This document shows positions 45,427 through 57,442 of a stretch of DNA of 64,000 nt, one piece after another. Every line of letters starts with the position of its first letter. Positions within the stretch are counted from its first letter, which is position 1. The stretch is from Dioszegia crocea (Eukaryota > Basidiomycota > Tremellomycetes > Tremellales > Bulleribasidiaceae): positions 464,809 through 528,808 of the forward strand of contig BCKK01000002.1 in assembly GCA_001600615.1 (NCBI GenBank). Direction: 5' to 3'. The translations under genes were made by a program, and so were the position numbers. The notes under the pieces were generated by a model. It was not told the origin of the DNA. It searched no databases and was given only the letters and a program-made list of their open reading frames with translations.

Positions 45427-47087
45427 ATGAGCCCTACATCTGAGAAGCTACCGACGCCGACTGGTGACTACGGTGGCCCTTTGAGGCCTCAGATTCATTT
45501 CTCACCGCCCAAGGTGTGTAATCTGGCCACTTCGTCTGCCGCTTGGCAGCTTACCGGCATTGCAGGGCTTTATGAATGACCCAAATGGGATGTTTGTTGA
45601 CTCTCACGGGATATGGCACCTCTACTATCAATGTAGGTCCCCGACCATCTATATCTCGCGAATTTGCTAACGGTTAGACAACCCGACCGGCTTGGTTGCG
45701 GGAAACCAGCATTGGGGCCACGCCACCTCTAAAGACCTCTACAAATGGCAGAACCATCCCATCGCGCTCACGCCCCCCAACTCCGAGACTGGCATGTTCT
45801 CGGGATGTGTAGTGATTGACAAAGACAACACGTCTGGGCTATTTGAGGATACCAAAGATGGAGTGGTCGCCATCTAGTGAGTTCAAAGTGCTCGGCCTGA
45901 TGCTAATCCAAAGCACTATCCACACTCCTGAAGAGCAGACCCAAGGTATCGCCTATTCGCACGATGGTGGCTACACATTCCAACAATATTCTAAGAACCC
46001 CGTCCTGGCCATCGGATCGGAACACTTCAGAGACCCCAAGGTTATCTGGTACGAGGACCATTGGGTCATGGTCGTCGCGCTCGCTGCAGATCATGCCATC
46101 GATATCTACACCTCTCCCAATCTTATCGAATGGTCTTTTGCGTCCAAGTTTTCGCATTACGGCCTCCTCGGGCTGTACTACGAGTGCCCAAATCTCATCC
46201 AAATGCCCATCCGGGGTTCCACCGATAAGGCATGGATCATGTACATCTCTATCAATCCCTGTGCTCCTCTTGGCGGATCTACAGGTCAGTACTTCGTTGG
46301 CGACTTCGATGGAACACGGTTCACCCCCTACGACAACGCATGTCGGATCGCCGACTTTGCCAAAGACAACTACGCTAGCCAATGGTTTTACGGCACGAAG
46401 GATGATGAGGAACCGGTGTCGATCGCTTGGGCGAGTAATTGGCAGTACTGTGACGATGTGCCGACGGACTTGGAGGGATGGAGGAGTGTGATGAGTCTTC
46501 CCAGGCGGAATTATCTGCTCAAAGTGGACAAGATGGGGTGGATCCTGGGCTCGGAGCCATACGATTTGTCCCCGATTCTCCGCGAGTCACTCCTGCATCG
46601 CGACAACCTGTCAAACGAGTCCGTCACGATCAACTACGGCGACACATCTTCTGGCGCACTATACTTCCGAATCCAAAGTACCTATCCTACCACATCGCTA
46701 CAATCCTCTTCGCCCATTCCCGCTTGTGTACGCTTCACCTTTTCCTCCACCAGATCAGGCGAAACTTTCAAGGGGGGCTACTTGTTCTCCACCAATACTG
46801 CAGGCGCTCTGTGGCTGGATCGAGGCGGAACGAGGGGTTTCGATAATCCCTTCTTCACCGATAAGTTCTCCATCACCCAGAGCGGTCCACCCTTCGCCGA
46901 TACGATTGAGGGTGTGATTGACCGAAGCGTCTTCGAGGTGTTCCTGGACAAGGGGAAGTTCAGTGGGACCAGTGTGCTGTATCCGAAGGAGCGTCTGGAT
47001 CGATTCACCATCGAGACGGAAGGGCTGGTGGATGGGATGAAAGTTGCAGTTCAGGTTTGGGCTCTCGGCGGCACCTGGCCCGGATGA
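45427..47087 (+). CDS. GH32 invertase/fructosidase, apparently intracellular
   Basis: Four exons (45427-45513, 45566-45632, 45678-45876, 45914-47087) sum to 1527 nt, 508 aa. GH32 motifs: the nucleophile in [39 protein letters not shown] (RDP) and the acid/base Glu in [10 protein letters not shown] (EC). A beta-sandwich domain with [12 protein letters not shown] follows the five-bladed propeller. The frame begins [20 protein letters not shown], with no signal peptide and no better upstream ATG in the short 344 bp spacer, so the enzyme should hydrolyse sucrose or fructans in the cytosol and would depend on a sucrose importer. The acceptor and donor pairs keep the frame throughout. Confidence 0.93.
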
Positions 47088-47432
47088 CTTCGTGGATTTT
47101 GGTAGAACGCCTAGATTTGGCGGTAACCAGTGGTAAATGAGTACTGCAGCCAGCGTACGACCTGTAGCTCAGCGTCAGAAGGTCTCTCTAGCCATCTCTT
47201 TATGAGCAATCTATGGGTGGCCAACGCCACTAGCCATTTGGGTGGCGAATTTTAGTTCCGTGTTTCGATGACGTTCAGCTCGTCCGAGCGAGAGACACTG
47301 ACACCTTGAACTTCTCCCATCTTCCATACTTGCATACACTTTCCTTTGTCCTTTCAGCACACCCTCAGCAGGATAGACATACACCCCCCTCAGATCATAC
47401 TATCACCTCTATCCAAAAAATCTATCGAAACA
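47088..47432. other. Intergenic region before MBF1
   Basis: 345 bp between tandem genes. The last 100 bp are pyrimidine-rich and run into CGAAACAATGG, the MBF1 start context. Nothing else seen. Confidence 0.5.
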
Positions 47433-48213
47433 ATGGTGCGTACCTTTAGCTATGGCTTTCAATAGGAGATCGCTGATCCATCTTCTCCCCTTGACTTCAC
47501 AACTCCCTATTGTAATCTTGATGACGCACCTCGCATCCTTCTACTCAACAGTCTGACGATTGGGACAGACCTCAGATCATCGGTCAAGGCCGCAACAAGC
47601 CCTCGCAGGTGAAGGGAGCTTCATTGAACAGTGCGTTGCCTTAGACTTGCCATTCAGCGGAGGATTTGCTGATACGTTCAGTCGCGCAACGTTCAGGGGC
47701 TACTATCGACACTTCGAAAACACAGGCTGGGCAGTCGAAAGGACGTAAGTCACAACTCAGCGTGGATCTGAAGCTACCGCTAACCAGCTGCAGCTGCGGA
47801 TCACGGAAGAATAGCGAAGTTGGACAGAGATGATGCGCCTAAGCCACCAGAGAAGATCGACGGAGCGTGAGTCAGAGGTTGACTATGGAGTTGACAGGAT
47901 ACAAGCTGATTTGTCGCAGCGTCGGCAAAGCTCTGGCACAGGCCCGTGCCGCCAAACTGAAGCCCGATGGAAAGAGTATGACCCAGAAGGAGCTAGCGAC
48001 TGCTGTCAACGCCAAGCCACAGGATGTGAGTCATGGGCTGTGATCCCACACGTCTCATCTGGGCGGCCGCTGATGTTGCAGATCGCCGATATTGAGACAG
48101 CGCGTGCTGTTCCCAATCAGCAGCTTCTGGCCAAGCTCGAGCGCATCGTCGGTGTCAAGCTTCGGGGAGCTCCCTCGCTTATTGGCACGCCGTTAGGTGG
48201 ACCCAAGAAATAG
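47433..48213 (+). CDS. MBF1: Multiprotein bridging factor 1
   Basis: A small protein of about 150 aa. Exon 1 is only the start codon (47433-47435); a 116-nt intron follows and exon 2 is 47552-47630. The N-terminal part reads [35 protein letters not shown], matching the MBF1 domain. The C-terminal part is the Cro/C1-type helix-turn-helix: [66 protein letters not shown]1 bridges bZIP activators such as Gcn4 to TBP and also limits ribosomal frameshifting at stalled ribosomes. It is nearly universal in eukaryotes. ATG context CGAAACAATGG is strong. Confidence 0.93.
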
Positions 48214-48608
48214 GAGAAATCGGAGTGAAGGAGGAAAGCAGAAATCGCACATCCAAGCATGAAGTCATGACCTTGGTTCTGGAGTTGTGACTGTGCTTCG
48301 CCGGTCCGCTGATCGCCTGAAGGTTGAAGTCTGCATATTGCATCAGCCCATTCTCCTGACGTCGCGCAGCTTGAGTATGCGCTGCTGTACGGCTCACAGA
48401 GCTCCACATATAACTCGTAAAGCTACAGTCTCTTCATCTGAGCGCGAGGTCCAAGAATCATGAACGTCGATCACCGCCGGCCGCGGCCTTTATCGGGAGC
48501 TGCGCAACTGAGTCGCCTATAAATACAATCATTCATACTCTACTCTTCCCTCTGCATCTATACACATCAGGAATAGCAGTAGGTTGAATACTCATAGACC
48601 TATTTGCG
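48214..48608. other. Intergenic region before the metacaspase gene
   Basis: 395 bp between tandem genes. A TATA-like CTATAAATAC lies near 48518-48527, about 85 bp before the metacaspase ATG. No gene. Confidence 0.5.
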
Positions 48609-50494
48609 ATGTCGTGGAACGAATACCCTGGCCAAGGGCATCATCAACAACAGCGTCCTCCGCCACCTCAGCAGTACAATAACCAATACAACCAATATCA
48701 GCCGCCTCAGTACGGAGGCTATCAACAGCAGCCCCCACCACCACCGCAGGGCAACTGGGGAGCTCCTCCACCTCCTCAGGGAGGCTATGGGTAGGTCTTG
48801 CGCGGAATCTATGATATCAGGTAGTCAATCTGACAAGACAGCGGATATGCCCCACCTATGCCTCAGCAATATCAAAGTCAGAACAGCTACGGTCCACCTA
48901 CTGGTGTCCCTCCGCCAGCGCACTATCAGACTGGATCGGCGGGAGCTCAGCCACCAACACAGCAGCAGGGTTTCCAACCGCCGTACGGAGCTGCACCAGG
49001 TATGACAGCTTCATTTCGGGGAGGCTCTCTCTTCACGCTGACGTTCTTCAGTGAGACCACCGACGCAGAATCAAGCCTATGGACCTCAATTTCAAGGCCA
49101 AGGCGGACCTCAGAGGCCTTTCTTCCAGTACTCGCAGTGTAAGTATCGTATTTCTTGGTAGAGCGCCCTTGCTGATTACGCAGGCACAGGATCTCGAAAA
49201 GCGCTATGCGTGAGTTCCTCGCGCAGCTTAGCCTGTACTCCTTCGGCAGTCTTAGCTGACATGTCAATCAGATCGGAGTCAATTACTTTGGGAGTTCGTC
49301 TGAGCTTAAGGGCTGTATCAATGACGCCCGGAATGTCGAAAAGTTCCTTTGGTACGTGTTGACCTGGTCTTCAAGGTAGCTGCAGGTTCTTGAGGCTGAT
49401 ACTCGCAGTCAGAGGTACAACTATCGTGCTGAGGATATCGTCATGCTCACCGATGATTCTCCAAACCCTCGTCAAATACCCACTAAAGCAAATATCATCC
49501 AGGCGATGCACTGGCTGGTTGCAGGAGCCAAGCCCAACGATGCCCTTTTCTTCCACTAGTAAGTCTCTGCACCGCTACAGAAAGGCAGAACCGGTCTGAC
49601 TTGAACAGCTCAGGCCACGGTGGTCAGACTGCAGACCTCGACGGCGATGAGGATGATGGGAATGACGAGGTCATCTACCCAGTGGATTTCAAGCAGGCGG
49701 GGCATATTGTCGATGACGAAAGTGAGTCATGCGCCCTGACACTCGTACCCCCTACTGATGTTTGCAGTGCATGAGATCATGGTACGACCCCTCCCGCCAG
49801 GGTGTCGTTTGACGGCCATCTTTGACTCTTGCCACTCCGGTACTGCCCTCGACTTGCCATATGTCTACTCGACGGAAGGAGTGATCAAGGAGCCCAATCT
49901 TCTGGCTGAGGCCGGGCAGGGCTTGCTGGGTGCCGGGATGAGCTATCTCCGGTATGTCGACTTCATGATCCAATGGCAAGGCTAAATATTCCAGTGGAGA
50001 CATTGGAGGCATGATGAAAGGTGTCATGTCGCTCGGAAAGAACATCATGAATCAGAACTCCGGCGCTGCTGCCAAATCCAAACAGAGCAAGACCAGTCCG
50101 GCAGACGCTATTCAATTCTCGGGCTGTAAAGACTCTCAAACAGTAAGTTTTGATCATTTTGCGCGGGTGGAAATGGAACTGACCTGATTAGAGTGCCGAC
50201 ACGTCCATGGCGGGACAAGCCACGGGTGCCATGTCATATGTGAGTGTCCCGCTAGCCCCCCTGTATGGTCGCGTCAAAGCTAAAACGTTGTGCCAGGCCT
50301 TCATCGCTGCTCTCACAAAGTACCCGCAGCAGAGCTACGTCCAGCTACTGAACTCAATCCGTGACGAGTTGAAAGGCAAATACGAGCAGAAGCCGCAACT
50401 GTCGGCGAGCCACCGTGAGTGTTTTATCTGTGATATCTGGAGTGTGCTGACGTCTACTCCAGCGATCGACACAAATCTACTCTTCATCTGTTAA
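48609..50494 (+). CDS. MCA1: Metacaspase (type I)
   Basis: About ten exons, roughly 450 aa. Residues 1-120 form a Gln/Pro/Tyr/Gly-rich prodomain ([26 protein letters not shown]). The caspase-like p20 domain follows: [48 protein letters not shown], the catalytic His in [13 protein letters not shown] and the catalytic Cys in [19 protein letters not shown]. The p10-like end includes [28 protein letters not shown] and the terminal [11 protein letters not shown]. These cysteine proteases cut after Arg or Lys, are calcium-dependent and act in protein quality control and stress death. The prodomain composition resembles that of the vWA protein at 13.8 kb. Confidence 0.92.
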
Positions 50495-50750
50495 TCCACG
50501 CGATGCGACTGAGTCTGCCCGAAAGCACGATTCGTCTCCTGTACTTTCCTGCTTCATCCGCTGCAGTGGACTTTGGTCCGATCGGCATACGGGTAGCATG
50601 TATCCTTTGTCGACGTACCCTTTGTGGGCGAAAGGATGACTGACTAGGCCTTGGATACAGTCCCCAGTCAGAGTGCTATGCGATCTCGTACACTGCTTGA
50701 TCACTAACTGCACTCCTGATAGAGTCGATTGACGAGGGACACTTATTCAG

Positions 50751-52341
50751 ATGGTCAGATATACCAACAAGGACGTTCCCTCTTGGTCTCCGCCTTCTGC
50801 CCTCAAGTCATTGGGCATACTTTCTCGGTCGCTGGCGTCACGCCTCAGCTGCGCCTCAGATCGACAATACGAGCCTCACTCGTTCAGCGCCGACCTCGAT
50901 CCACTGCACGATATCCCGCGGTCAACCCCTCCCTCTGAATTCGATGCGCCTTGCTCCTCGGTCCGGTCGGTCTGGGCAGGTCACGCCACAGTCGTCACAG
51001 ACTTCCCGACCTCGGATCCCGCCAAGCCGTTCCGGGTTGTCTTTGATCCGCTGTTTGAGAGAAGCTGCTCTCCTGTCAAATGGCCGAGAAGGAGGGTAGA
51101 TGTACCCTTCAGCATAGCAGACATGGGGAGGGTAGATGCAGTGGTCATCAGTCATAATCATTGTGAGACCTGTTGTCATGACCTGTCTGAAAATGCTGAT
51201 GATTACACCAGATGACCACCTATCCAAATCGAGCATCGACCAGATCGAAGTGCTTCCCGGATCGACCAAATACTTTGTCCCTGTCGGTACCAAAAAATGG
51301 TTCGCCTCTCGCAATATCGATCCCCAGAGAATCTTTGAGCTGGACTGGTGGGAGAGAGTACAGCTTGGAGGGGTGGAAACAGGGTTTCAGTACCTCGGAC
51401 CGAGTGGTGGATCTGGCGGAGAGTTTGGAGATCCTGAGAAGTACGACGACCGAAAACGGGAGGAGGTTGAGGTAGCAAGGATGGCGATCCCTCTTCTGAC
51501 CAGGAATACCCAAAAGAGCGGCAAAACGCTCGAGGTCGAGATCGCAGATGACTTGTCTTCGGGCGATGACTCCGGCCGCTGCCAGTTAGCCAAGACCGGC
51601 GCCAATACCTACTCGGGCGATAGCGACACCAAGAGACTCGACATACCTGCCGCATTCACAATCACATGTACCCCGGCACAGCACGCCGATGGGCGAGACT
51701 TCCTCCTGCGCGACAAGGGCCGTACGAAATGCGCCACATGGGTGATTGACCAGCACCCTTTGTCTACAGAGGCTGGTGACACAGAGGGCACGAAGGTTTT
51801 CTTTGGGGGCGACACAGGCTATAGATCTGCCCACGATGGGCCAGTAGCGAGCTTCGTTCAAGGTGCGTTCTTGTTTCTCGCCATCTGATCGCCCGTCGAC
51901 GGAACTCATTGCGCCGCAATTGACAAATCTGCAGAGGTCAGAGACCGTTTCGGTCCGATCAATCTCCTGCTTCTGCCCGCCGCCTCGGGGTCTCTGTCAT
52001 CCCGCTTTGGACTCCCCAACGCCCTTGTCCGGCACATGCATGCCATTCCAGACGATGCGGTAGACATGTCAAATGTCTTGTCCGGGTATTTGGACGCAAC
52101 CGCGGTGGACGCGGTGGACGGCGAGAAGAGCCCTGTGGCAAAAATGGGCGAAGGATATAGCGACAAGACTGCGACGATCTTCATCCATCATTCTACATTT
52201 GACTCGAAAGCGGGCGCAAAGAAGACGATGAGGGGTCTGATGGCTGCTCGAAGCGAAAAAGGGGACTTGAGCAATGAGTGGACAGATGGCGGTACAGTCA
52301 CGGTGCAACCAGGGGTATGGCAAGATATGGCGGATTTGTAG
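50751..52341 (+). CDS. NAPE-PLD-like metallo-beta-lactamase fold hydrolase
   Basis: Three exons (50751-51162, 51212-51862, 51935-52341) total 1470 nt, 489 aa. Landmarks: SVWAGHATVVTDF, RVVFDPLFERSCSPVKW, DAVVISHNH-YDHLS (the zinc-binding HxHxDH, split by the first intron), TKYFVPVGTKKWF, CTPAQHADGRDF (TPxQHxSGR-type), KVFFGGDTGY and TATIFIHHSTF. This order is that of N-acyl-phosphatidylethanolamine phospholipase D and its bacterial UlaG-like cousins. A charged insert of about 70 residues (KYDDRKREEVEVARM to SDTKRLDIPA) breaks the fold between strands. The true start is uncertain because nothing upstream within 250 bp gives a clear extension. Confidence 0.82.
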
Positions 52342-52581
52342 CTTGCTGCGCGGTCATTAAGAGTGTGCCATAGACGGCGGAAAGTGGGAATCATATAAGA
52401 TGTTCATAAAGTATGGAGCACCCAGAATACTATAGTCTATGAACACGCACGATCTATGAATCAAACGCCAACCCAAAGAATACCAAAAAGTAGTGTAATC
52501 AAATGTCCACGCTAGCGCCTCCTCCGCTCTCTGCGCCTGTTCCCCGCTCCGCTCGCCGGAGAACACAAACCTTCAGAGAAA

Positions 52582-55403
52582 TCATCTCCGCTTCGAGAAC
52601 AGCTTATTGAAAAGGGCTAGAATCTGAAGATCAGCGTAGAACATGTAGAGAGTATAGATGAAAAACCTCACCTTGCCAACATTCAATTGAACATATTCTA
52701 GGTCTAAAGAAGCTTGATTGTCCTTTTGCTGTTCCAATCAGCCAACAGCCTTTAACAGTAGATGAAGAGAAAGACTGACCTTCTCAAGGAGATCATCGGT
52801 TTTCAGATCCATCTCCAAGATTGGCTTCTCCCTCCCCTTGAAATGAAGGGCAATGATGAATGTACCTGGCGCTGGCGAGGTGAGATTGAAGTAAATGTTG
52901 ACGCGCCTTTCATGTCAGCCGATACCAGTCTCAACAGATCAAGCCGACATACCTGTTCTCCGGAACATTACTATCCATGATGATCCCCTCCTTCTCGAAT
53001 TGACTGTGCGTGAACCTATAAGGTCCCAGCACTGTCGTCTTTGTCTGCTTCTTCTCCTTGCCATTGACAGTCACTACCCCGACTCCTCCTGACCCGGCTC
53101 CCTTCTCCTTCGTAGTCACCAGTCGGACGTTCTGCAGGTATGCCTTGTACTGTTCCAGCTGAGATCGGAGGTAGTTGTTGTGGTCACAGATGGTCTTGTA
53201 GACCGCCTCGAGTGACCTAGTCTCCAGCACGACCTTCTCCTTTGTGTTTCCTAGATGCACCATCTCAGCGGCCACCTCATCCTGCATGATCTTGAAATCG
53301 TCCCCCTTGTCAATGACGCCCGCCACGTCTAGCTCGGAGAGCAGATTTTGCACCTTGATACCTCGCCGTACGAGGACGGGGTCTTTGGAGGTGGCGGCAC
53401 GCTCGGCGAGGGAGGGGAGATCGACAGGTCGTTTGGCCGCTAAGGAAGGTATCGAACGCAGGAGCTGGACAAAGATGGATTTGGCTTCCATGTAGTTGAT
53501 GTCGTTCTGTGTGACGCTGTCCGACATGAGCGCAGTTGATAAGTCTTGAATGGGCGTTTCCCAGCGCGAGTAGAGGGGGAGGTCGACAGACCGATTCTCC
53601 TTTCGAGGCACTTGTGCGGGAGCGGGACCAAGTTCTTCGAGAAGTGTGCGAAGATGAGCCTTGTCGCTAGTGGCCTGAGGGATAAGCCAAATTAAAAGCA
53701 AGGCACAATTTCACTCACCAGAACCTCGACGTGCTGGACTAGCAAGCCATGGGTGTTGTACAGCTCATTCAGGGTGATATTGATGGACAGGTCCTTCTTT
53801 GACAGAGCCATGTATTGGTCCAGCTACCAAAGTCAGTCATGAACATATCCTCAGTGAGATTGACTTACCTCAAGCGATTCGTAGAAATCTCCGACCTCGC
53901 ATAGGTTGTTCAAGAACTGGTTCATCCGAGTTTTGTTGGTCTCGACGAAGGGATTGAGGGACATCATGTATTGCTCTTTGGCGTAAGACGGCTTGTTTGC
54001 CAGGTTTTGGAGCATTTTCGCGATCTGGAATAGTTAGCTTGATCTATGTGCTGAATGGTCATAACGTACCAATGTCAGAGTTCGTCTGGGGTGCTTTGCA
54101 GGTACACCATCTACCAGCATGTATGCTTGCGGGGTGACAACGGCTGGATTGATGAAGCGCAGGAAGAAGAATCCGCCAATAAGGGAGCAGATTGAAGCAT
54201 CAGACGCATCGGGGTACTTGCGCTGAGATGATCAGCTTCATGCACCCAACATGAATCGACCCCTTTCCAGTAGGGGATCGACAAACTCACCCTTGTCAAA
54301 CTTCTGATCTGTTTACATATCCACCTGATTCCATACGGCACGCTCTCCATGCTGTCGATAATCGTGCTGAGGAAAGTATTTGCGATCTCCATCAACATGG
54401 TCAGGCGAGGCACAATAATGGCTTGGACGTCGGCGTTATTAGCCGCAGCTTCGGGTGCAACGCCACGGGGCAGGGAGGCGGGGAGTGTTCCAGTGTCTTC
54501 TTCGATCTGCTGGACCATTTGCTCGTATACCTTACTCGTCAGTATAGCCTGACTGGCGTTCGAGACAATGCTCACCTTCAAGGGGTTGATCTCCAGATTC
54601 AGATCCTTATGCTCTATCAGACTGTTGATCCGTTCCGCCAGAACGCTCTTCAGGTAGCTCTGACCCGGTCCTCGACGAGTGTATGTAGTCATCATCCGGG
54701 AAACGGGCGTGTTGGCGCGCAGCAGGGATCCGAATTCGGTCGTAGTCTCAAATTGCGCTGAAAGGACGGACTGAATGGTCAGCTCAATCCCGATAGTTGA
54801 GCGCCACGGCCATTCCCGTCCCAGAGTACTTACCTGGAACATGGTCAACAGCAGATGCTCCTCTCTCTGCTCGTATTGATTTCCAAATAGGGTAAACATG
54901 ACACTCTGCAGTAGAGTATCGATTTCCGCCAGGCTCACAAGCCTACACAAACTCGCCACATGTCTCGGCTCGCTTTGTAGCAAGAAGAACAGGTTCGAGT
55001 ACATCCCCATCTTCTTCTCATCCATGTTGAGTCCATCATCCTCGACGATATCCTCCAGCGTCTCGGCAACTTCTCTCTTCTCTTCCGCCGCAATCTTATT
55101 TTGGATAAGAAGCGCGATTCGCGAGTCGAGATATCGGACGTCCCTTTCTAGGACAAAGTTCTTCTTGGATTGGGCGGATATCCGAGACTTGAGATCCCGG
55201 AGTCGTTTCTGAGCGCGAGCAAGGTCATCCTCGATATCGATATCCTGCTCGGCAGCAAGGGAGTACATGGCATTTACCGAGTATCGGTTTGTCATTCGGT
55301 TAGTGAGGCGGCGGGAGGAGATGGAAGCTGAGGGCGAGGGCAGGGAGGAGAGTCCACCGAGTCCGCCCGCACCTCCTGTGTACGTGCTAGATTGGGCTGT
55401 CAT
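52582..55403 (-). CDS. Ras GTPase-activating protein (RasGAP plus RasGAP_C)
   Basis: About ten exons, roughly 790 aa, from MTAQSSTYTGGAGG at 55403. A coiled-coil-like region (LARAQKRLRDLKSRISAQSK) leads into the GAP domain: EEHLLLTMFQSVLSAQFETT, FGSLLRANTPVSRMM, LNLEINPLKVYEQMVQQIEE and the hallmark FLRFINPAVVTPQAYMLVD, then LALIAKMLQNLANK-like helix and a RasGAP C-terminal domain (TICDHNNYLRSQLEQYKAYL, ending in VGKILALFNKLFSKRR). This fungal Gap1/IQGAP-like layout turns off Ras by stimulating GTP hydrolysis at the cortex. There is no IQ or calponin-homology region, so it is the short Gap1 type. The in-frame GTG at 55514 is not a credible start. Confidence 0.88.
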
Positions 55404-56102
55404 GATTAATGATGGTCGAGGATGGGGTGTACGAGGAATGTGGATTCGCGTGAATGGTGTTTGGACCGATAGTGACGCGGCTGAGTGCGTCAAGGAGTGA
55501 GGGAGAAGCTTCACAGGAAGGACGGATAGATGATCCCTTTAAAGGACGCAAATAGGGCTAGCCTCTCGATAAAGGACTAGTGGGAGCTTGAATCAAGCCT
55601 GTCGTGAGGGAGTGAAATGTTGTTGACCTCCAGCGCACGGTCCGCCTATCCGCGAAAATCGGACGAATGTTACACGCGGGGGTTGTATGCAGATGGAAGG
55701 CGAGGGTGTGGGGGGCTGAGCGCTGAAGGTATATGTGCAGGATACTAGATAACGGTGCAGAGATAAACAGAGATGGTAGATAGGGCTGTGTGCGCAAATG
55801 GCATAACTTGGGAACGGAAAACATCAACAAAGAACTGCCGGAAGCGGAAATTTTGCCAAAACACGCTAATCAATTCTACAGCCACCCCAGATATGCTCAA
55901 TCATGCAGGTTATACATGGGCCATGTAGCAGCAGACCACGCCGAGTCGCATGCGCCATTACTTCTTGCCGGACCTGGAGAGTTAGCTTTCGCCAACACCA
56001 TCGCTATAGATCGTCTGTGGGGCTGGTGGTAGTGATGCTCTGCCCCGAAGGTGAGAGCGAGGATGACGGGGAGCTATAGAGACACGCTTTGGAATGTATG
56101 AC
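55404..56102. other. Intergenic region between RasGAP and TMA7
   Basis: 699 bp holding the RasGAP promoter (reads leftward) and the TMA7 3' UTR. Small frames only. Confidence 0.5.
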
Positions 56103-56804
56103 CTACTTCTTGATACCACCACCTTGTAGCGGGCCCTTGCCGACTGATACCGTCAGCAGAGATTGTCAAATGTGCATGTGTCCATCGGGACAGCCGAGGA
56201 GTGAGGTTGCGAGAGCAGCGTGTCCGTAGCCCGCAATGTAGCAGCGAGAACTTACGCTTGGAAGCTGCCTCCTTCTGCTCCTTTTCTTCGGCTTTCTGCA
56301 GTGTCAGCGCTGACATTGTACTGATGATCATACGGGGCACCCTTGAGGAAAGCGGACGATTGGCTCGGACGTCGCTAGACAAGGCCACTAACCTTCTTAG
56401 CTAGGAATGCGAGATCATCCTCATCGAGCTCCTTCTTCTCCTTCTTTGGTGCCTGGAGGAGCGATGATAGTTATCGCGAGGCATAGAGGAGCCGGACAGA
56501 GGTAGCAGGGATGGTTCGGTGAGGGGTAAAGAATGTGATTGATTTGGGTGCGGAGTAGAATCAATTGGAAGGAGATATGTGTCAGCGGTCTCTCTTGTGG
56601 CTTGTGTATGAATGTGCCGAGCAATAAGAGCAGCAGATACTCACCTTTAGGGGCTTGACTATAAAAAGACGCGGTAAGCACTTCAGGCATATCTACATCC
56701 ACACGTCGCGCTTCGGCGACTTACCTTTTCCACCTAGAATGTCAGCCAGCACTCTTTCCTGCAATTTGACAGTCCGACAGTATCTCACCTTGAGCTCCGG
56801 GCAT
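56103..56804 (-). CDS. TMA7: Translation machinery-associated protein 7, six exons with micro-exons
   Basis: Exons 56789-56804 (16 nt), 56725-56733 (9 nt), 56645-56658 (14 nt), 56393-56452 (60 nt), 56256-56295 (40 nt) and 56103-56143 (41 nt) sum to 180 nt, 59 aa. The product starts MPGAQGGKVKPLKAPKKEKK, continues ELDEDDLAFLAKKKAEEKEQ and ends GKGPLQGGGIKK, matching TMA7 (human CCDC72/TMA7) end to end. TMA7 is a tiny ribosome-associated, very charged protein whose loss in yeast lowers translation. All five introns have GT-AG ends and CTGAC/CTGAT-like branch regions. Because the coding parts are so short, simple ORF callers miss it. Confidence 0.92.
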
Positions 56805-57442
56805 CTTGACTATAAACTTGAGTTGGTTGTGGGAGAGATAGCGTTGTTATTCACCAGATCGCGGTGGACGTAATATTTTCGGCTGAGGGGGGCACCGGGC
56901 GGGGCTTGCCGCCAAAGAGAGAGCTTGCCTCATCCGGTAATTCTGCTCGTTTCGAAATTATTGAGGAATGCGGTTCCTTGCCAGGACTGATATTGAATCA
57001 TTACATGGCTAGAGTCTGTTACATCTACACAGAAACGGGATCTTAAGGTGTCGGGATGGGCGATTCCATTCAAGGTATTCCGACACACGGCATGTAGGAA
57101 CATGAGGGCAGCTCTGACACGTTTTGAGGTGCGTGAGCTCATCGCGAAACGCGTCGCATCGACCCTGACGCGTAACAGAACGACCCTTTATTCATTGTCC
57201 CTGCTCCACCTTCTCGAACATGCGTGAGCATCATGGAACATGCTGTTACGACAAAGGATGCATGTGTATGTACTGCACCATAGCTAAGCATGCAACACAG
57301 CGGCCCCCGGTGGCAAGCTATAAGAGTCAGTCCGGCCCCTCCCAATTCCTCTTTCCTCCATCATCTTTCTTCCACCCCTCAGCATCCACCCATCCAATAC
57401 AGACACACATACACTTGCTACACACTCAGCCATCAGACCGAC
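56805..57442. promoter_or_regulatory. Divergent promoter of TMA7 and the QT-repeat gene
   Basis: 638 bp between divergent starts. A TATA-like TATAAG sits at 57319-57324, about 120 bp upstream of the QT-repeat ATG. CT-rich leaders lie next to both genes. No other gene seen. Confidence 0.5.

Noticed and set aside
23025..47087. A carbohydrate-utilisation gene cluster (GH42, GH32, GH5)
   Set aside because: The genes are 10-20 kb apart, in mixed orientation, and separated by unrelated housekeeping genes; no sugar transporter or dedicated regulator sits with them.
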